Shown here: in pieces, positions 47,693-56,682 of the stretch
Layout of the letters: every line of letters begins with the position of its first letter
Position numbering within the stretch: position 1 is the first letter of the stretch
DNA from: Ruegeria sp. R14_0
GTDB taxonomy: Bacteria; Pseudomonadota; Alphaproteobacteria; Rhodobacterales; Rhodobacteraceae
NCBI RefSeq assembly: GCF_017743975.1
Contig: NZ_JAGHRC010000002.1
Location: 372,001-436,000, forward strand
Reading direction: 5' to 3'
DNA: 64,000 nucleotides
The notes under the pieces: generated by a model
Databases searched by the model: none
Seen by the model: the letters and a program-made list of their open reading frames with translations, nothing else
Told to the model about the DNA's origin: nothing
Made by a program: the position numbers and the translations under genes

Positions 47693-48619
47693 ATGACGGC
47701 TCAACCAACCCCGGAACAACTTGCAACACTCAAAGCGGTGGCCCGTGGCTATGTGTCCATTGATGGCGAGCGCGCACCAATCTTGGAGACACCCAAGGAC
47801 TATGGGATGGAATACGAAGATGTCACGTTCACTGCCGATGACGGCATCAAACTGGCGGCCTGGTTTATCCCCGCTGAAGGGTCAGACAAGCTGATCATCT
47901 GCAACCATCCGACCACCCTCAATCGCTATGGTTATCCGGGGCATATGAAGCCCTGGAGCGATTTCCAGAACGTCGAAGTGAAGTTCGGTAAGGTTCACAA
48001 GGCTCTCCACGACGCGGGTTACAACGTTCTCGCCTATGACCTGCGCAACCATGGTGAAAGCGACTACGCTCCTGACAATGCCTGGGGTCAGGGATTCTCC
48101 GAGGAGTACAAAGATGTCATCGCGGCCTTTGACTACGTTAAGTCGCAGGAGCATCTGCGGGATATGAAAACCGGCCTCTTCAACCCGTGTGCCGGTGGTG
48201 GCGCTGCGATACACGCCATGACCGAGAACCCAGAGTATTTCGAGGACGTGAAAGCATTCGTTTGCGCTCAGCCTGCCTCAATCAACATCATGTCTAAGGT
48301 AGCCCTCGATGGCATGGGTTTGGGCGAGTTCTACGACACGTTTGTGCAAGAAGTCGAAAACGTCAGGGGACTAAACCTGAATGAAATGACGCCTCATCTG
48401 TTCGCCAAGAATATCAAGATGCCGACCTATATCGTGCAGAACAAAGATGATGTCTGGACGGTCCCGGAAGACGTGCAGACCACCTTTGACTTGCTGCCGA
48501 ACCCGAACAAGAAGCTGCATTGGATCGAAGACGGCGGTACCCGCCGCTTCATCGGCTACAACTTCTTTGGTGAGCACCCTGAAACGATGGTCGAGTTCTT
48601 TGATACGCACATGAGCTAA
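47693..48619 (+). CDS. Alpha/beta hydrolase with Cys at the nucleophile elbow
   Basis: 308 residues. The N-terminal sheet (DVTFTADDGIKLAAWFIPAEG), the oxyanion strand (LIICNHPTTLNRYGY) and NVLAYDLRNHGESD are typical. At the nucleophile elbow, where GxSxG is expected, it reads N164-P-C166-A-G168, so Cys would be the nucleophile, as in dienelactone hydrolase. Candidate Asp is 252/253 (NKDDVW) and His 275 or 295. AGGAG lies seven bases before the ATG. No signal peptide. Substrate unknown; the AraC regulator upstream suggests an inducible function. A non-catalytic role cannot be excluded. Confidence 0.85.
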   Translation: MTAQPTPEQLATLKAVARGYVSIDGERAPILETPKDYGMEYEDVTFTADDGIKLAAWFIPAEGSDKLIICNHPTTLNRYGYPGHMKPWSDFQNVEVKFGKVHKALHDAGYNVLAYDLRNHGESDYAPDNAWGQGFSEEYKDVIAAFDYVKSQEHLRDMKTGLFNPCAGGGAAIHAMTENPEYFEDVKAFVCAQPASINIMSKVALDGMGLGEFYDTFVQEVENVRGLNLNEMTPHLFAKNIKMPTYIVQNKDDVWTVPEDVQTTFDLLPNPNKKLHWIEDGGTRRFIGYNFFGEHPETMVEFFDTHMS

Positions 48620-48932
48620 AATTGACCTCGAGGAAGGTGCGGCCTGCCGTTCCTTCCTCGAAGATAGTCTCGCCGACTTCTAAGCGGTCATTCATGCGAA
48701 AGACCCCAATGTTTGCATTATCCGCAGCCCTGCCATCTGTGAAGTGCCGGGGAACGTCCGGAATGTAGTGAAGCAGACACAAGACCTAGTTACTCTGCGG
48801 TCGGCTTGGTCCGCTCAACCGCCGTTTGCGATCCAGTTTTGAATATCCGGTTCGCGACCTGCTGTATGAGCGAAAGGCTAAAGTAGGTTCATGGGCCGCT
48901 TCGGGCTCATAGCTACCTGAAATCCGCATATG
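48620..48932. other. Gene-free stretch with a dispersed repeat
   Basis: No supported gene. It holds copy B of the 41-base repeat (48721-48761), flanked by segments such as AAGCGGTCATTCATGC that recall roseobacter dispersed elements, and leads into a bidirectional terminator. Confidence 0.45.
48721..48761. repeat. Dispersed 41-bp repeat, copy B
   Basis: Same orientation as copy A at 44946-44986, 37 of 41 identical. The variable part can fold as CCGG-GGAACGT-CCGG. Noncoding. Confidence 0.75.
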
Positions 48933-48960
48933 AAAACGCCCGCCCAGCGGCGGGCGTTTT
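48933..48960. terminator. Bidirectional terminator between the hydrolase and BCCT genes
   Basis: AAAACGCCCGCC-CAGC-GGCGGGCGTTTT: a perfect 12-base stem with A- and T-runs at the ends, so it can stop transcription from both sides. It lies 20 bases beyond the BCCT stop. Confidence 0.88.
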
Positions 48961-48979
48961 CGTTGTTTACAGCAGAAAT

Positions 48980-50581
48980 TTACATCTTGGCCTTCTCCGA
49001 TTTCAGCGCCAGCCACAGGCAGTAGCACATCATCAGAACGACCAGCGTGAAAGGTATCCCTGTCGACACCGCCGCGCCTTGCAGGGCGGACAATCCGCCG
49101 CCCAACAGCAGCGCGATGGCGACCAGACCTTCCAACGTGCACCAGAACACGCGCTGGATTACCGGCGCATCCATCTTGCCGCCTGCGGTGATCGTATCGA
49201 TCACCAGCGAGCCGGAATCCGACGAGGTGACAAAGAACACCACGATCAGCACCAGCGCGATGGGGGCTACGATGCCGTAGAGCGGTAGCTCTTTCAGGAA
49301 GCCGAACAGGGCTCCTTCCGGGGCGTAACTGTCGATCACTGTGGCGCGGACACCTTCGGCTCCGCCTGCGTTCAGCATGTCGATGGCTGCGCCGCCAAAG
49401 GTCGACATCCACAGCGCGCAAACCGCCGTGGGGGCCAACAGCGCACAAAGGATGAACTCACGCACCGTCCGACCCTTGGAAATGCGGGCAATGAACATGC
49501 CCACAAAGGGCGACCATGCGATCCACCAGGCCCAGTAGAAGGTTGTCCAGCCGTGGAAGTAACTGGTGTCTTCCCGCCCGAATGGATTAGACAGCGCCGG
49601 TAGATGGGTCACGTAGTCCACCATCACGTTGAAATACCGCGCGATGGCCGTGCCGACGCCGGTGACAACGATGACAAAGATGAACAGGCCCACGGCCATG
49701 ATCATGTTGATCTCACTCAACCGTTTGACGCCGGCATCCATCCCCATCAGAACCGAGCCCAGCGCAATCAGCGTGATACCGATGATCAGCAGGACCACAA
49801 CGGTCGGACTGGGTTCGATACCAAACACTTCGTTCAGGCCCGCCGCAACCTGCTGCGCGCCAAGACCCAGCGAGGTGGTCAGGCCAAACAGCGTCGCAAA
49901 CACCGCCAAAGTGTCGATGATATGACCCCACCAACCCCAGACACGTTCGCCCAGAATCGGGTAGAAGGCCGAACGCAGGGTCAGGGGAAGATCAAGGTTG
50001 TACGCAAAGATGGCCAAGCTCAGACCCACAGCGGCATAGACTGCCCAGCCTTCCAGCCCCCAGTGATGGATTGTGCCAACGATGCCGATATATTCATTGC
50101 CCGGAACCGCGATATCAATGCCCAGCGGGCGCGCATTACCGTCCTCGGCAAAATTGTAATACACGGGCTCCATGACCCCGAAGAACAAAAGCCCGATACC
50201 GATACCGGCCGCGAACATCATCGCAATCCATCCGGCATAGGAATAGTCGGGCTTTGCATCCTTGCCACCAATCCGAACCTTGCCCACCGGCAAGACGATC
50301 AGGACCAGGCAGAACAACGTGATTGCATCGACCGACAGGACCAGGAACCAGTCAAACGTGCTGGTCAGCCATGGCCGTAGCCAGCCAAACAGCGCTGCGG
50401 CACCTTCTTGATTGGCCAGTGCGATCAGAACAAACGCGAAGATCAGGATACTCGAGATCAAAAAGACCGGGTTGTGGATGTCCAGACCGAATGGCCGGAC
50501 GTTGTCCTGCCCCAGTTCGTATTCGGTTTCGAAATCATAGATCCGTGGATCCGGATCCAGCATTTTCTTAGTCTGAGCCAT
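48980..50581 (-). CDS. BCCT family betaine/choline/carnitine transporter
   Basis: 533 residues, twelve helices. The glycine-rich stretch GIGIGLLFFGVMEPVYY and the family signature FYWAWWIAWSPFVGMFIARISKGR, with the tryptophans of the substrate box, are present. BCCT carriers import glycine betaine, choline, carnitine or DMSP with Na+ or H+. The N- and C-terminal tails are short, so osmotic gating as in BetP is unlikely. It stands alone between a bidirectional terminator and a divergent membrane protein gene. The tmp operon 20 kb away yields glycine betaine, so both may belong to betaine supply, but no direct link is seen. Confidence 0.93.
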   Translation of the reverse strand: MAQTKKMLDPDPRIYDFETEYELGQDNVRPFGLDIHNPVFLISSILIFAFVLIALANQEGAAALFGWLRPWLTSTFDWFLVLSVDAITLFCLVLIVLPVGKVRIGGKDAKPDYSYAGWIAMMFAAGIGIGLLFFGVMEPVYYNFAEDGNARPLGIDIAVPGNEYIGIVGTIHHWGLEGWAVYAAVGLSLAIFAYNLDLPLTLRSAFYPILGERVWGWWGHIIDTLAVFATLFGLTTSLGLGAQQVAAGLNEVFGIEPSPTVVVLLIIGITLIALGSVLMGMDAGVKRLSEINMIMAVGLFIFVIVVTGVGTAIARYFNVMVDYVTHLPALSNPFGREDTSYFHGWTTFYWAWWIAWSPFVGMFIARISKGRTVREFILCALLAPTAVCALWMSTFGGAAIDMLNAGGAEGVRATVIDSYAPEGALFGFLKELPLYGIVAPIALVLIVVFFVTSSDSGSLVIDTITAGGKMDAPVIQRVFWCTLEGLVAIALLLGGGLSALQGAAVSTGIPFTLVVLMMCYCLWLALKSEKAKM

Positions 50582-50813
50582 ACGATGCCCCTCTGTTCAC
50601 TAGGTGCAAACGCCAAGGTATTCGGCCGACTGACGGATATGAGTGTTATACCCCCTTGGCGCGCTTCCGTCTTTTCAGCCGCGGGTTCAGTGGTAACAGG
50701 CTACACCGCAATCACTTTTTCACAAAACGCATTCGCGTATGGGAATGTGACGGTGTCGCGAGCATCCCTTGCGCGCCACTCTCCTTTGGGTAGATTTGGG
50801 GCATTCGTACTTT

Positions 50814-51722
50814 ATGAAATTGACAAGTCCTGCCCCCAATGTGACCCTCATTCTCAACTCGCTTTTGCTGTCGATCCGCGTGACGCTGCGCATGATTGTC
50901 CCCATCCTTGTGATCATGCTTGCTTCGATCATTGTTTGGACGGTTCTGGGGGTCTTCACCCTCGGGATGGCTGGATACATCAGCGAGCCTGTTACAACCG
51001 CCTTTATCACCCTTTTCGGAATACGTGTGGCCCTTGAGTTGAAAGGCGACAAGCGGCACACGGATTTTCGGGCCATGGTCCTGTACTCCGCGATGTATGG
51101 GCTGTTTTTTGCCGCCGCTCTGGCCGTGATCGTTTTTGCTATCAACCTGTCGGCGATCGGTTTTGCCATGTGGCAGGTCGGAGAGCCCTTCTCGTTTACA
51201 GCCCTTCAGAATGCCGCCCGGTCCACGCAGGTCGCATTTGCTTTCATCGCTGTCGGCAGCAGTCTGATCGCAAAATGCATCGCGCTAGCCGCGTTTTATG
51301 CGGTGATGGCCGTGCCCCTGGCCAGCGCCGCACAGGCCTCGGGGCTGCGCGCGCCAAGTCACGCCTTTTTCAACGGGTTCGGACGCAGTTTTATCCCGCT
51401 GTTCTGCGTGTTTTTCGCCTCGATCTTCCTGCAAGTCTATTTCGGCTTCTTCACGACCTTGTACGCCTTGTTGCCGATCCTTTTGTCCGTGGTCTCGGTC
51501 ATCACAGAGCAAGCTTTGCCGGACTTCGACCTTGAATTCATACTGAAAGGTGTTGCCTCGGGCGGGGCACTGCTATGGCTGAATGCGTGGCTCTGGTCGA
51601 TCTCAGCCCTGGCGTTTCTGAAGACCGAGGATACTGGTACACCTCACCCTGTCGAACCGGTGGTGTCCGACCCCCTGCAAGATATCCGTGCCCTACGTAA
51701 ATCGCGCGAGCAGTCCTTCTAA
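50814..51722 (+). CDS. Polytopic inner-membrane protein of unknown function
   Basis: 302 residues from MKLTSPAPNVT. About seven hydrophobic helices can be read (MIVPILVIMLASIIVWTVLG; GLFFAAALAVIVFAINLSAIG; FIPLFCVFFASIFLQVYFGF; LLPILLSVVSVI). No transporter signature is recognised. The C-terminal tail is soluble and charged (DIRALRKSREQSF). It lies divergent to the BCCT gene and 200 bases upstream of pnp. It could belong to the accessory block or to the original pnp neighbourhood. Confidence 0.7.
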   Translation: MKLTSPAPNVTLILNSLLLSIRVTLRMIVPILVIMLASIIVWTVLGVFTLGMAGYISEPVTTAFITLFGIRVALELKGDKRHTDFRAMVLYSAMYGLFFAAALAVIVFAINLSAIGFAMWQVGEPFSFTALQNAARSTQVAFAFIAVGSSLIAKCIALAAFYAVMAVPLASAAQASGLRAPSHAFFNGFGRSFIPLFCVFFASIFLQVYFGFFTTLYALLPILLSVVSVITEQALPDFDLEFILKGVASGGALLWLNAWLWSISALAFLKTEDTGTPHPVEPVVSDPLQDIRALRKSREQSF

Positions 51723-51851
51723 GGCGCATCCAAGGCCCAACGCATTCCCGATGCGGTTTCCCTTTCCTTTGATCGCATTCTCATGTATGCGCCTGACATC
51801 TGAGACGTTGTGCCCTGACCCCGGCACTCGAATGGAAGATAAAGTGGGGTC

Positions 51852-51907
51852 GGCGGCAATGGGGCCGCCATGCAAAACCGGAGACCCGCAGGGGCGGGAG
51901 TGCTCCG
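51852..51907 (+). promoter_or_regulatory. Structured leader of pnp
   Basis: Two hairpins just before pnp: GGCGGC (51852-51857) with GCCGCC (51864-51869), and CGGAG-A-CCCGC (51879-51889) with GCGGG-AGTG-CTCCG (51894-51907). In E. coli a leader stem of pnp is cut by RNase III and used by PNPase to limit its own synthesis; a similar role is possible here. Confidence 0.5.
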
Positions 51908-51922
51908 TTCTAGGATACGCAT

Positions 51923-54070
51923 ATGTTTGATGTAACGAAGAAATCGATGCAGTGGGGCGAAGAGACGCTGACACTGGAAACCGGCAAGGTTGCCCGTCAG
52001 GCGGATGGCACCGTGATTGCCACGCTGGGCGAAACCAGCGTCATGGCCAACGTGACCTTTGCCAAACAGCAAAAGCCCGGTCAGGACTTTTTCCCGCTGA
52101 CCGTGCACTACCAAGAAAAATACTATGCCGCCGGTAAGGTTCCTGGTGGCTTCTTCAAGCGCGAGGCGCGCCCGACCGAGAAAGAGACGCTGACCGCACG
52201 TCTGATCGACCGACCGATCCGCCCGCTGTTCGTTGACGGCTTTAAAAACGAAGTTCTGGTGATGTGCACCGTGCTGTCCCACGATCTGGTCAACGACCCC
52301 GACATCGTTGCGATGATCGCAGCGTCCGCTGCCCTGACCATCTCGGGCGCGCCGTTCATGGGCCCTATCGCCGGTGCCCGCGTTGGTTTCGTGGATGGAG
52401 AATACGTCCTGAACCCGACCGTCGACGACATGCAGGACCTGCGCCTGAACCCCGAACAGCGTCTGGATCTGGTTGTTGCCGGCACCAAAGACGCCGTGAT
52501 GATGGTTGAATCGGAAGCCTATGAGCTGTCCGAGGCAGAAATGCTGGGCGCTGTGACCTTCGCGCACGAGCAGATCCAGCCGGTTATCGACCTGATCATC
52601 TCGCTGGCCGAAGAAACCGCGAAAGAGCCGTTCGACTTCCAGGCCCCCGATTACTCGGAACTCTACGCCGCTGTTTCCGCAGCCGGTGAAGAGCAGATGC
52701 GCGCCGCCTTCGCGATCACCGACAAGCAAGAGCGCACCGCCGCTGTTGCCGCAGCTCGTGAAGCGATCAAGGAAGCACTGACCGAGGAACAGCTGGAAGA
52801 CGCCAACCTTGGTTCGGCGATGAAAAAGCTGGAAGCCGGCATCCTGCGCGGCGACGTCGTCAAAGGCGGCAAGCGCATCGACGGTCGCTCGACCACCGAT
52901 ATCCGCGCCATCGAAGCCGAAACCTCGATGCTGCCGCGGACCCACGGTTCCGCCCTGTTCACCCGTGGTGAAACACAGGCTCTGGCCGTGACCACACTGG
53001 GCACCGGTGACGATGAGCAATTCATCGACGCGCTGCATGGCAACTTCAAATCGAACTTCCTGCTGCACTACAACTTCCCTCCGTATTCGGTGGGTGAAGT
53101 TGGCCGCGTTGGTGGCCCGGGCCGTCGTGAGATCGGCCACGGCAAGCTGGCATGGCGCGCCCTGCAGGCGGTTCTGCCTGCGGCAACCGACTTCCCCTAC
53201 ACGATCCGCATCGTGTCGGAGATCACGGAATCCAACGGCTCGTCCTCGATGGCGTCGGTCTGCGGCGGCTCGCTGTCGATGATGGATGCAGGTGTTCCGC
53301 TGAAAGCACCGGTTGCCGGTGTGGCCATGGGTCTGATCCTGGAAGATGACGGCAACTATGCCATCCTGTCGGACATTCTGGGTGACGAAGACCACCTGGG
53401 CGACATGGACTTCAAAGTGGCTGGTACCGAAAACGGCATCACCTCGCTGCAGATGGACATCAAGGTCGCGGGCATCACGCCCGAGATCATGGAGAAAGCC
53501 CTGGCGCAAGCCAAGGACGGCCGGATGCACATTCTGGGCGAGATGGGCAAAGCCCTGTCCGAGACCAACGAATTCTCGGTCCACGCCCCGCGCATCGAGA
53601 CCATGAACATCCCCACCGACAAGATCCGTGAAGTGATCGGTTCGGGCGGTAAGGTCATCCGCGAGATCGTCGAGACCTCGGGTGCCAAGGTCGACATCAA
53701 CGACGATGGCGTCATCAAGATCGCTTCGCCGGATGGTGAGTCGATCAAGAAGGCCTATGACATGATCTATTCGATCGTGGCCGAGCCTGAAGAAGGTCAG
53801 ATCTACACCGGTAAAGTGGTCAAGATCGTCGACTTTGGTGCCTTCGTGAACTTCTTTGGCAAGCGCGACGGCCTGGTGCATGTGTCCCAGATCGAAAACC
53901 GCCGCCTGAACCATCCGTCGGATGTTCTTAAGGAAGGTCAGGAAGTAAAGGTCAAGCTGCTGGGCTTTGACGACCGCGGCAAGGTCCGCCTGTCGATGAA
54001 AGTCGTCGATCAGGAAACCGGCGAAGAGATCGTTCCCGAGAAGAAAGAAAAGAAAGAAGACGCAGAGTAA
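51923..54070 (+). CDS. pnp: Polyribonucleotide nucleotidyltransferase (PNPase)
   Basis: 715 residues, full length. Two RNase PH domains flank a helical linker (first: [21 protein letters not shown]; second: [20 protein letters not shown] and [22 protein letters not shown]). The KH domain has [12 protein letters not shown], and the S1 domain has [15 protein letters not shown], followed by a Lys/Glu-rich tail. It degrades RNA from the 3' end with phosphate, usually with RNase E. A structured leader precedes it and a terminator follows. The long antisense frame over this gene is a codon shadow. Confidence 0.97.
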   Translation: MFDVTKKSMQWGEETLTLETGKVARQADGTVIATLGETSVMANVTFAKQQKPGQDFFPLTVHYQEKYYAAGKVPGGFFKREARPTEKETLTARLIDRPIRPLFVDGFKNEVLVMCTVLSHDLVNDPDIVAMIAASAALTISGAPFMGPIAGARVGFVDGEYVLNPTVDDMQDLRLNPEQRLDLVVAGTKDAVMMVESEAYELSEAEMLGAVTFAHEQIQPVIDLIISLAEETAKEPFDFQAPDYSELYAAVSAAGEEQMRAAFAITDKQERTAAVAAAREAIKEALTEEQLEDANLGSAMKKLEAGILRGDVVKGGKRIDGRSTTDIRAIEAETSMLPRTHGSALFTRGETQALAVTTLGTGDDEQFIDALHGNFKSNFLLHYNFPPYSVGEVGRVGGPGRREIGHGKLAWRALQAVLPAATDFPYTIRIVSEITESNGSSSMASVCGGSLSMMDAGVPLKAPVAGVAMGLILEDDGNYAILSDILGDEDHLGDMDFKVAGTENGITSLQMDIKVAGITPEIMEKALAQAKDGRMHILGEMGKALSETNEFSVHAPRIETMNIPTDKIREVIGSGGKVIREIVETSGAKVDINDDGVIKIASPDGESIKKAYDMIYSIVAEPEEGQIYTGKVVKIVDFGAFVNFFGKRDGLVHVSQIENRRLNHPSDVLKEGQEVKVKLLGFDDRGKVRLSMKVVDQETGEEIVPEKKEKKEDAE

Positions 54071-54093
54071 TCTGCATTCCTTTTCAAATGATC

Positions 54094-54125
54094 AAGGCCC
54101 CGGTGCAAACGCCGGGGCCTTTTTA
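54094..54125 (+). terminator. Rho-independent terminator of pnp
   Basis: AGGCCCCGG (54095-54103) pairs with CCGGGGCCT (54112-54120), followed by TTTTT, 25 bases beyond the pnp stop. Its end overlaps the stop of the methyltransferase pseudogene on the other strand. Confidence 0.9.
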
Positions 54126-54866
54126 GTCAGGTTTGCGCCCGGCAACACTGGTTGCGCATCCGAAGAAGTGCCGTTTCAGCGATACCTCAAGACCGGCCTC
54201 GCGCAATGCCTGCGCCATATGCGCGCTGCTGCCGAAATTGCGCGTATAGGTGCCGATCATGCTGAAATCCTGCGCGCCGTTCAGAAAAAACCGCTCGATC
54301 TGTGGAAGCACCTTGTCCAGATACATCCGATAGACCGGCCGTAGGACCCAGCCGGTGGGATCAGAAGCTTCGATGAGGGCAAAGCACCCGCCCGGTTTCA
54401 GAATGCGCGCCACCTGACCCGCCAGTATCGACTGCTGTTCGGGATTGAAGGTTTTGAGCCCGAAGGTGGAGACAACCATGTCCGCAAAATGCTCGGGCAG
54501 GTCCGTCTCAAGCGCGTTGGCCTCCAGATGCGAGATCTTCTCGGCATATTGCCGGTGCAGCCGTTCCACCGCCTCGGTATGCATTCGGTGTGATATGTCC
54601 AGCGCCGTGATCGCGCCGATATCGGGAAAGCGCCGCAGCACGTGTGGCCAGACCTCACCCGTGCCCGCCATCAGATCAACGACCACTGCTGCGCCCCCGA
54701 CAGGGGCCTACAGACGGGCAACACACTGGCGGCGCCATATCGAGGTGAAGCCAAAGGAACTGACCGCGCTCCAGCGTCGGTAGTTTGCCGAGCACCGGTC
54801 AAACAGGTCGGCAACGAATGCGGGATCATAAATGTCCTCATTCGCGGTCTCAGAGGTATCGGTCAT
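54123..54866 (-). pseudogene. SAM-dependent methyltransferase gene with an in-frame amber codon
   Basis: From ATG at 54866 the frame reads MTDTSETANEDIYDPAFVAD, then FDRCSANYRRWSAVSSFGF and WRRQCVARL, a typical UbiE/class I methyltransferase N-terminus. Codon 53 is TAG (54708-54710). The same frame then continues with APVGGAAVVVDLMAGTGEVW (motif I), ALDISHRM, ADMVVSTFGLKTF and RILKPGGCFALIEA to the stop at 54123. So one nonsense base change splits an otherwise intact gene of about 247 codons. Restart at the GTG or ATG near 54686 would give a 187-residue form lacking the N-terminal helices. It could be a recent pseudogene or a sequencing error. Confidence 0.75.
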
Positions 54867-55063
54867 TCAGAAATCTGCTCAATATTCCTGAATTTCACTC
54901 TAAAAGCCCAGATACCTTTGTCCATGTCTGAATGGGCAACAGAATTCCGGCCCGGCGCTGTATCTCGTGCCACTTGCTGTCAGAGCTCAAATGCACGCAA
55001 GCGGCACTGCGCCGCGAGCACAGTCTCAATCCTCTGGCCTTCTGCCCGGAGGCGCATGGCAGA

Positions 55064-55702
55064 TTATGAATGCGCAACACCCGATGGTCCGTGCTTCATG
55101 ACATGCCACTGGCCATAGCTGTCATTCAGATCAAGCTTGATCGCCGCATCCGCCTTGGTCGAAGCGCTACCGATCTCGGCCAGTGTGAATTCGATCCCGC
55201 CGGGGATGTCGATCCGCACGCGATGCGCACCGCCACCGTGGGGCGCCTGGATCGGCTGGCCCGTGGATCGCAGCACATCGCCAATCTCAACCCTGGCCTT
55301 GCGCCCATCCATGTCCATTTCGAAGTCAATCGGTGCGTAAAGGGTGTCATGGACCGTGTCACACATGGCCCTGAAAACGAACCAGTGGGTGGCCATTTCC
55401 TCGGTCTCCTCACCATGAAATACCTTCTCCAATGCCGCGCGCTGCGCGTCTGATGCACCGGGGTCTATGATCACCTGCATTTCTCCGCCGCCTTCGAAAA
55501 TCGGGCCAGGCCAGGCGTAGATCAGCGCCGCCTTGGTGCCCGCAAGATCAAGGTCTCCAAAGTGACCCTTTGAGACGTCCAGCACTTCAAAGCCGCGGCA
55601 GTTTCCATGGGTCGGCATTTCTTCGAATTGGCAAGGGCAGGCGTAGCTGCAATTGCAATTCCCAAACGCGTCCCCTTCAATGTACCAATCTGTAAAAGCC
55701 AT
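55064..55702 (-). CDS. DUF1326 domain protein
   Basis: 212 residues from MAFTDWYIEGDAFGNCNCSY, with AGGAG six bases upstream. The Cys-rich N-terminus CNCSYACPCQF is the family signature and may bind a metal or form a redox site. The rest is a beta-rich domain (GTKAALIYAWPGPIFEGGGEM; THWFVFRAMCDTVHDTLYAPIDFEM). The function of DUF1326 is unknown; it is usually cytoplasmic and often near DUF2182 membrane proteins, none of which is here. About 200 bases separate it from the methyltransferase pseudogene. Confidence 0.88.
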   Translation of the reverse strand: MAFTDWYIEGDAFGNCNCSYACPCQFEEMPTHGNCRGFEVLDVSKGHFGDLDLAGTKAALIYAWPGPIFEGGGEMQVIIDPGASDAQRAALEKVFHGEETEEMATHWFVFRAMCDTVHDTLYAPIDFEMDMDGRKARVEIGDVLRSTGQPIQAPHGGGAHRVRIDIPGGIEFTLAEIGSASTKADAAIKLDLNDSYGQWHVMKHGPSGVAHS

Positions 55703-55902
55703 CGTCTTCTCCTGTGTTGAACAGTTCAAAGCCCGATGTCTGAGGTAACTTGCCCGTTTCAGGGACTATAACACGTTTTGGCTTTTCTCTGGAATTGACG
55801 CGCCCGCGCCAGACATCAGCTGACTCGCGCACCAAGCTTTTGGATTGATCCCTAGGCAATGTTTCTTTCCACTTCCTCTTCCCCCCAAGGCCACCGTGTT
55901 CT

Positions 55903-56637
55903 ATGCACGACGCCATGAAATCTTTTGTCATCCACATGACCTCAAGCGCAGCGCGACGGCCCAACGCCGAATGGCTGTGCGCCCATCTGCCAAATGCAGA
56001 ATTGTTCGAGGCTGTGAATGGCAAGGACCCTGAACAAATTGCCGATGTTCAGCTGTTTCCCGGCGATCTGTACAGGCCCAGATACCCTTTTCCGCTGCGT
56101 GCAGCTGAGATTGGAGTGTTTGAAAGCCACCGCCGTATCTGGCGCAAGATGGTGGATGAAAAGATTGATCGCGCGATCATCACCGAGGACGATCTGCGCA
56201 TTGACCCGTGCCGCATGTCCGAAGCGCTAGAGATGCTGGAACCGATCGCGACCGAGGATCACTATATCCGTATTCCCGTGAAGCAACGCGAAGAAGCCGC
56301 GCTGACACTGGCCAAGCATAACGGGCTGCGTCTGATCCTGCCCAAGGTCATAGGCCTGCAATGTGTTTGCCAAATGGTGGGTCGGCGCGCGGCCGAACGT
56401 TTGCTGGCCGTGACAACCCAGATCGACCGCCCGGTGGATACATTCCTGCAGATGCATTGGGTAACAGGCCAGCCGATTTTGTCGCTGCAGGGCAGCGGCA
56501 ATCAGGAAGTGGCTCAGGAGATCGGCGGATCCACCATTCAAAGCAGCCCGCCACTGGCAGACAAGCTAACGCGGGAGTTCAAGCGCGCGGCCTATCGTCG
56601 GAGACTCTATCAGTTTCCGCAGCACACGGCAGCCTGA
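55903..56637 (+). CDS. Glycosyltransferase family 25-like protein
   Basis: 244 residues (a start at 55915, MKSFVIHMTSS, is equally possible). The pattern is that of GT25 (LPS galactosyltransferase-like) proteins: the N-terminal SFVIHMTSSAARRPNAE, then RAAEIGVFESHRRIWRKMVDE and the acidic IDRAIITEDDLRI, which matches the LEDD nucleotide-sugar motif. The later IDRPVDTFLQMHWV is also conserved in type. No signal peptide; it should act at the cytoplasmic face on envelope glycans. It stands alone between DUF1326 and the convergent peroxiredoxin gene. Confidence 0.75.
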   Translation: MHDAMKSFVIHMTSSAARRPNAEWLCAHLPNAELFEAVNGKDPEQIADVQLFPGDLYRPRYPFPLRAAEIGVFESHRRIWRKMVDEKIDRAIITEDDLRIDPCRMSEALEMLEPIATEDHYIRIPVKQREEAALTLAKHNGLRLILPKVIGLQCVCQMVGRRAAERLLAVTTQIDRPVDTFLQMHWVTGQPILSLQGSGNQEVAQEIGGSTIQSSPPLADKLTREFKRAAYRRRLYQFPQHTAA

Positions 56638-56682
56638 GTGCGGTGAGTTGCGGGCGGGGCAAACAGCACCGCCCGCGCTGAT

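Noticed and set aside
49604..50380. 258-residue open frame antisense to the BCCT gene
   Set aside because: His/Asp/Gln-rich shadow composition with no family features.
50611..50661. 8-base inverted repeat CGCCAAGG...CCTTGGCG upstream of the BCCT gene
   Set aside because: Short arms with a 35-base gap; could easily be chance and no promoter context supports it.
51719..53914. 731-residue open frame antisense to pnp
   Set aside because: Codon shadow of a high-GC gene; sequence is His/Arg/Asp-rich low-complexity without motifs, while pnp is unmistakable.
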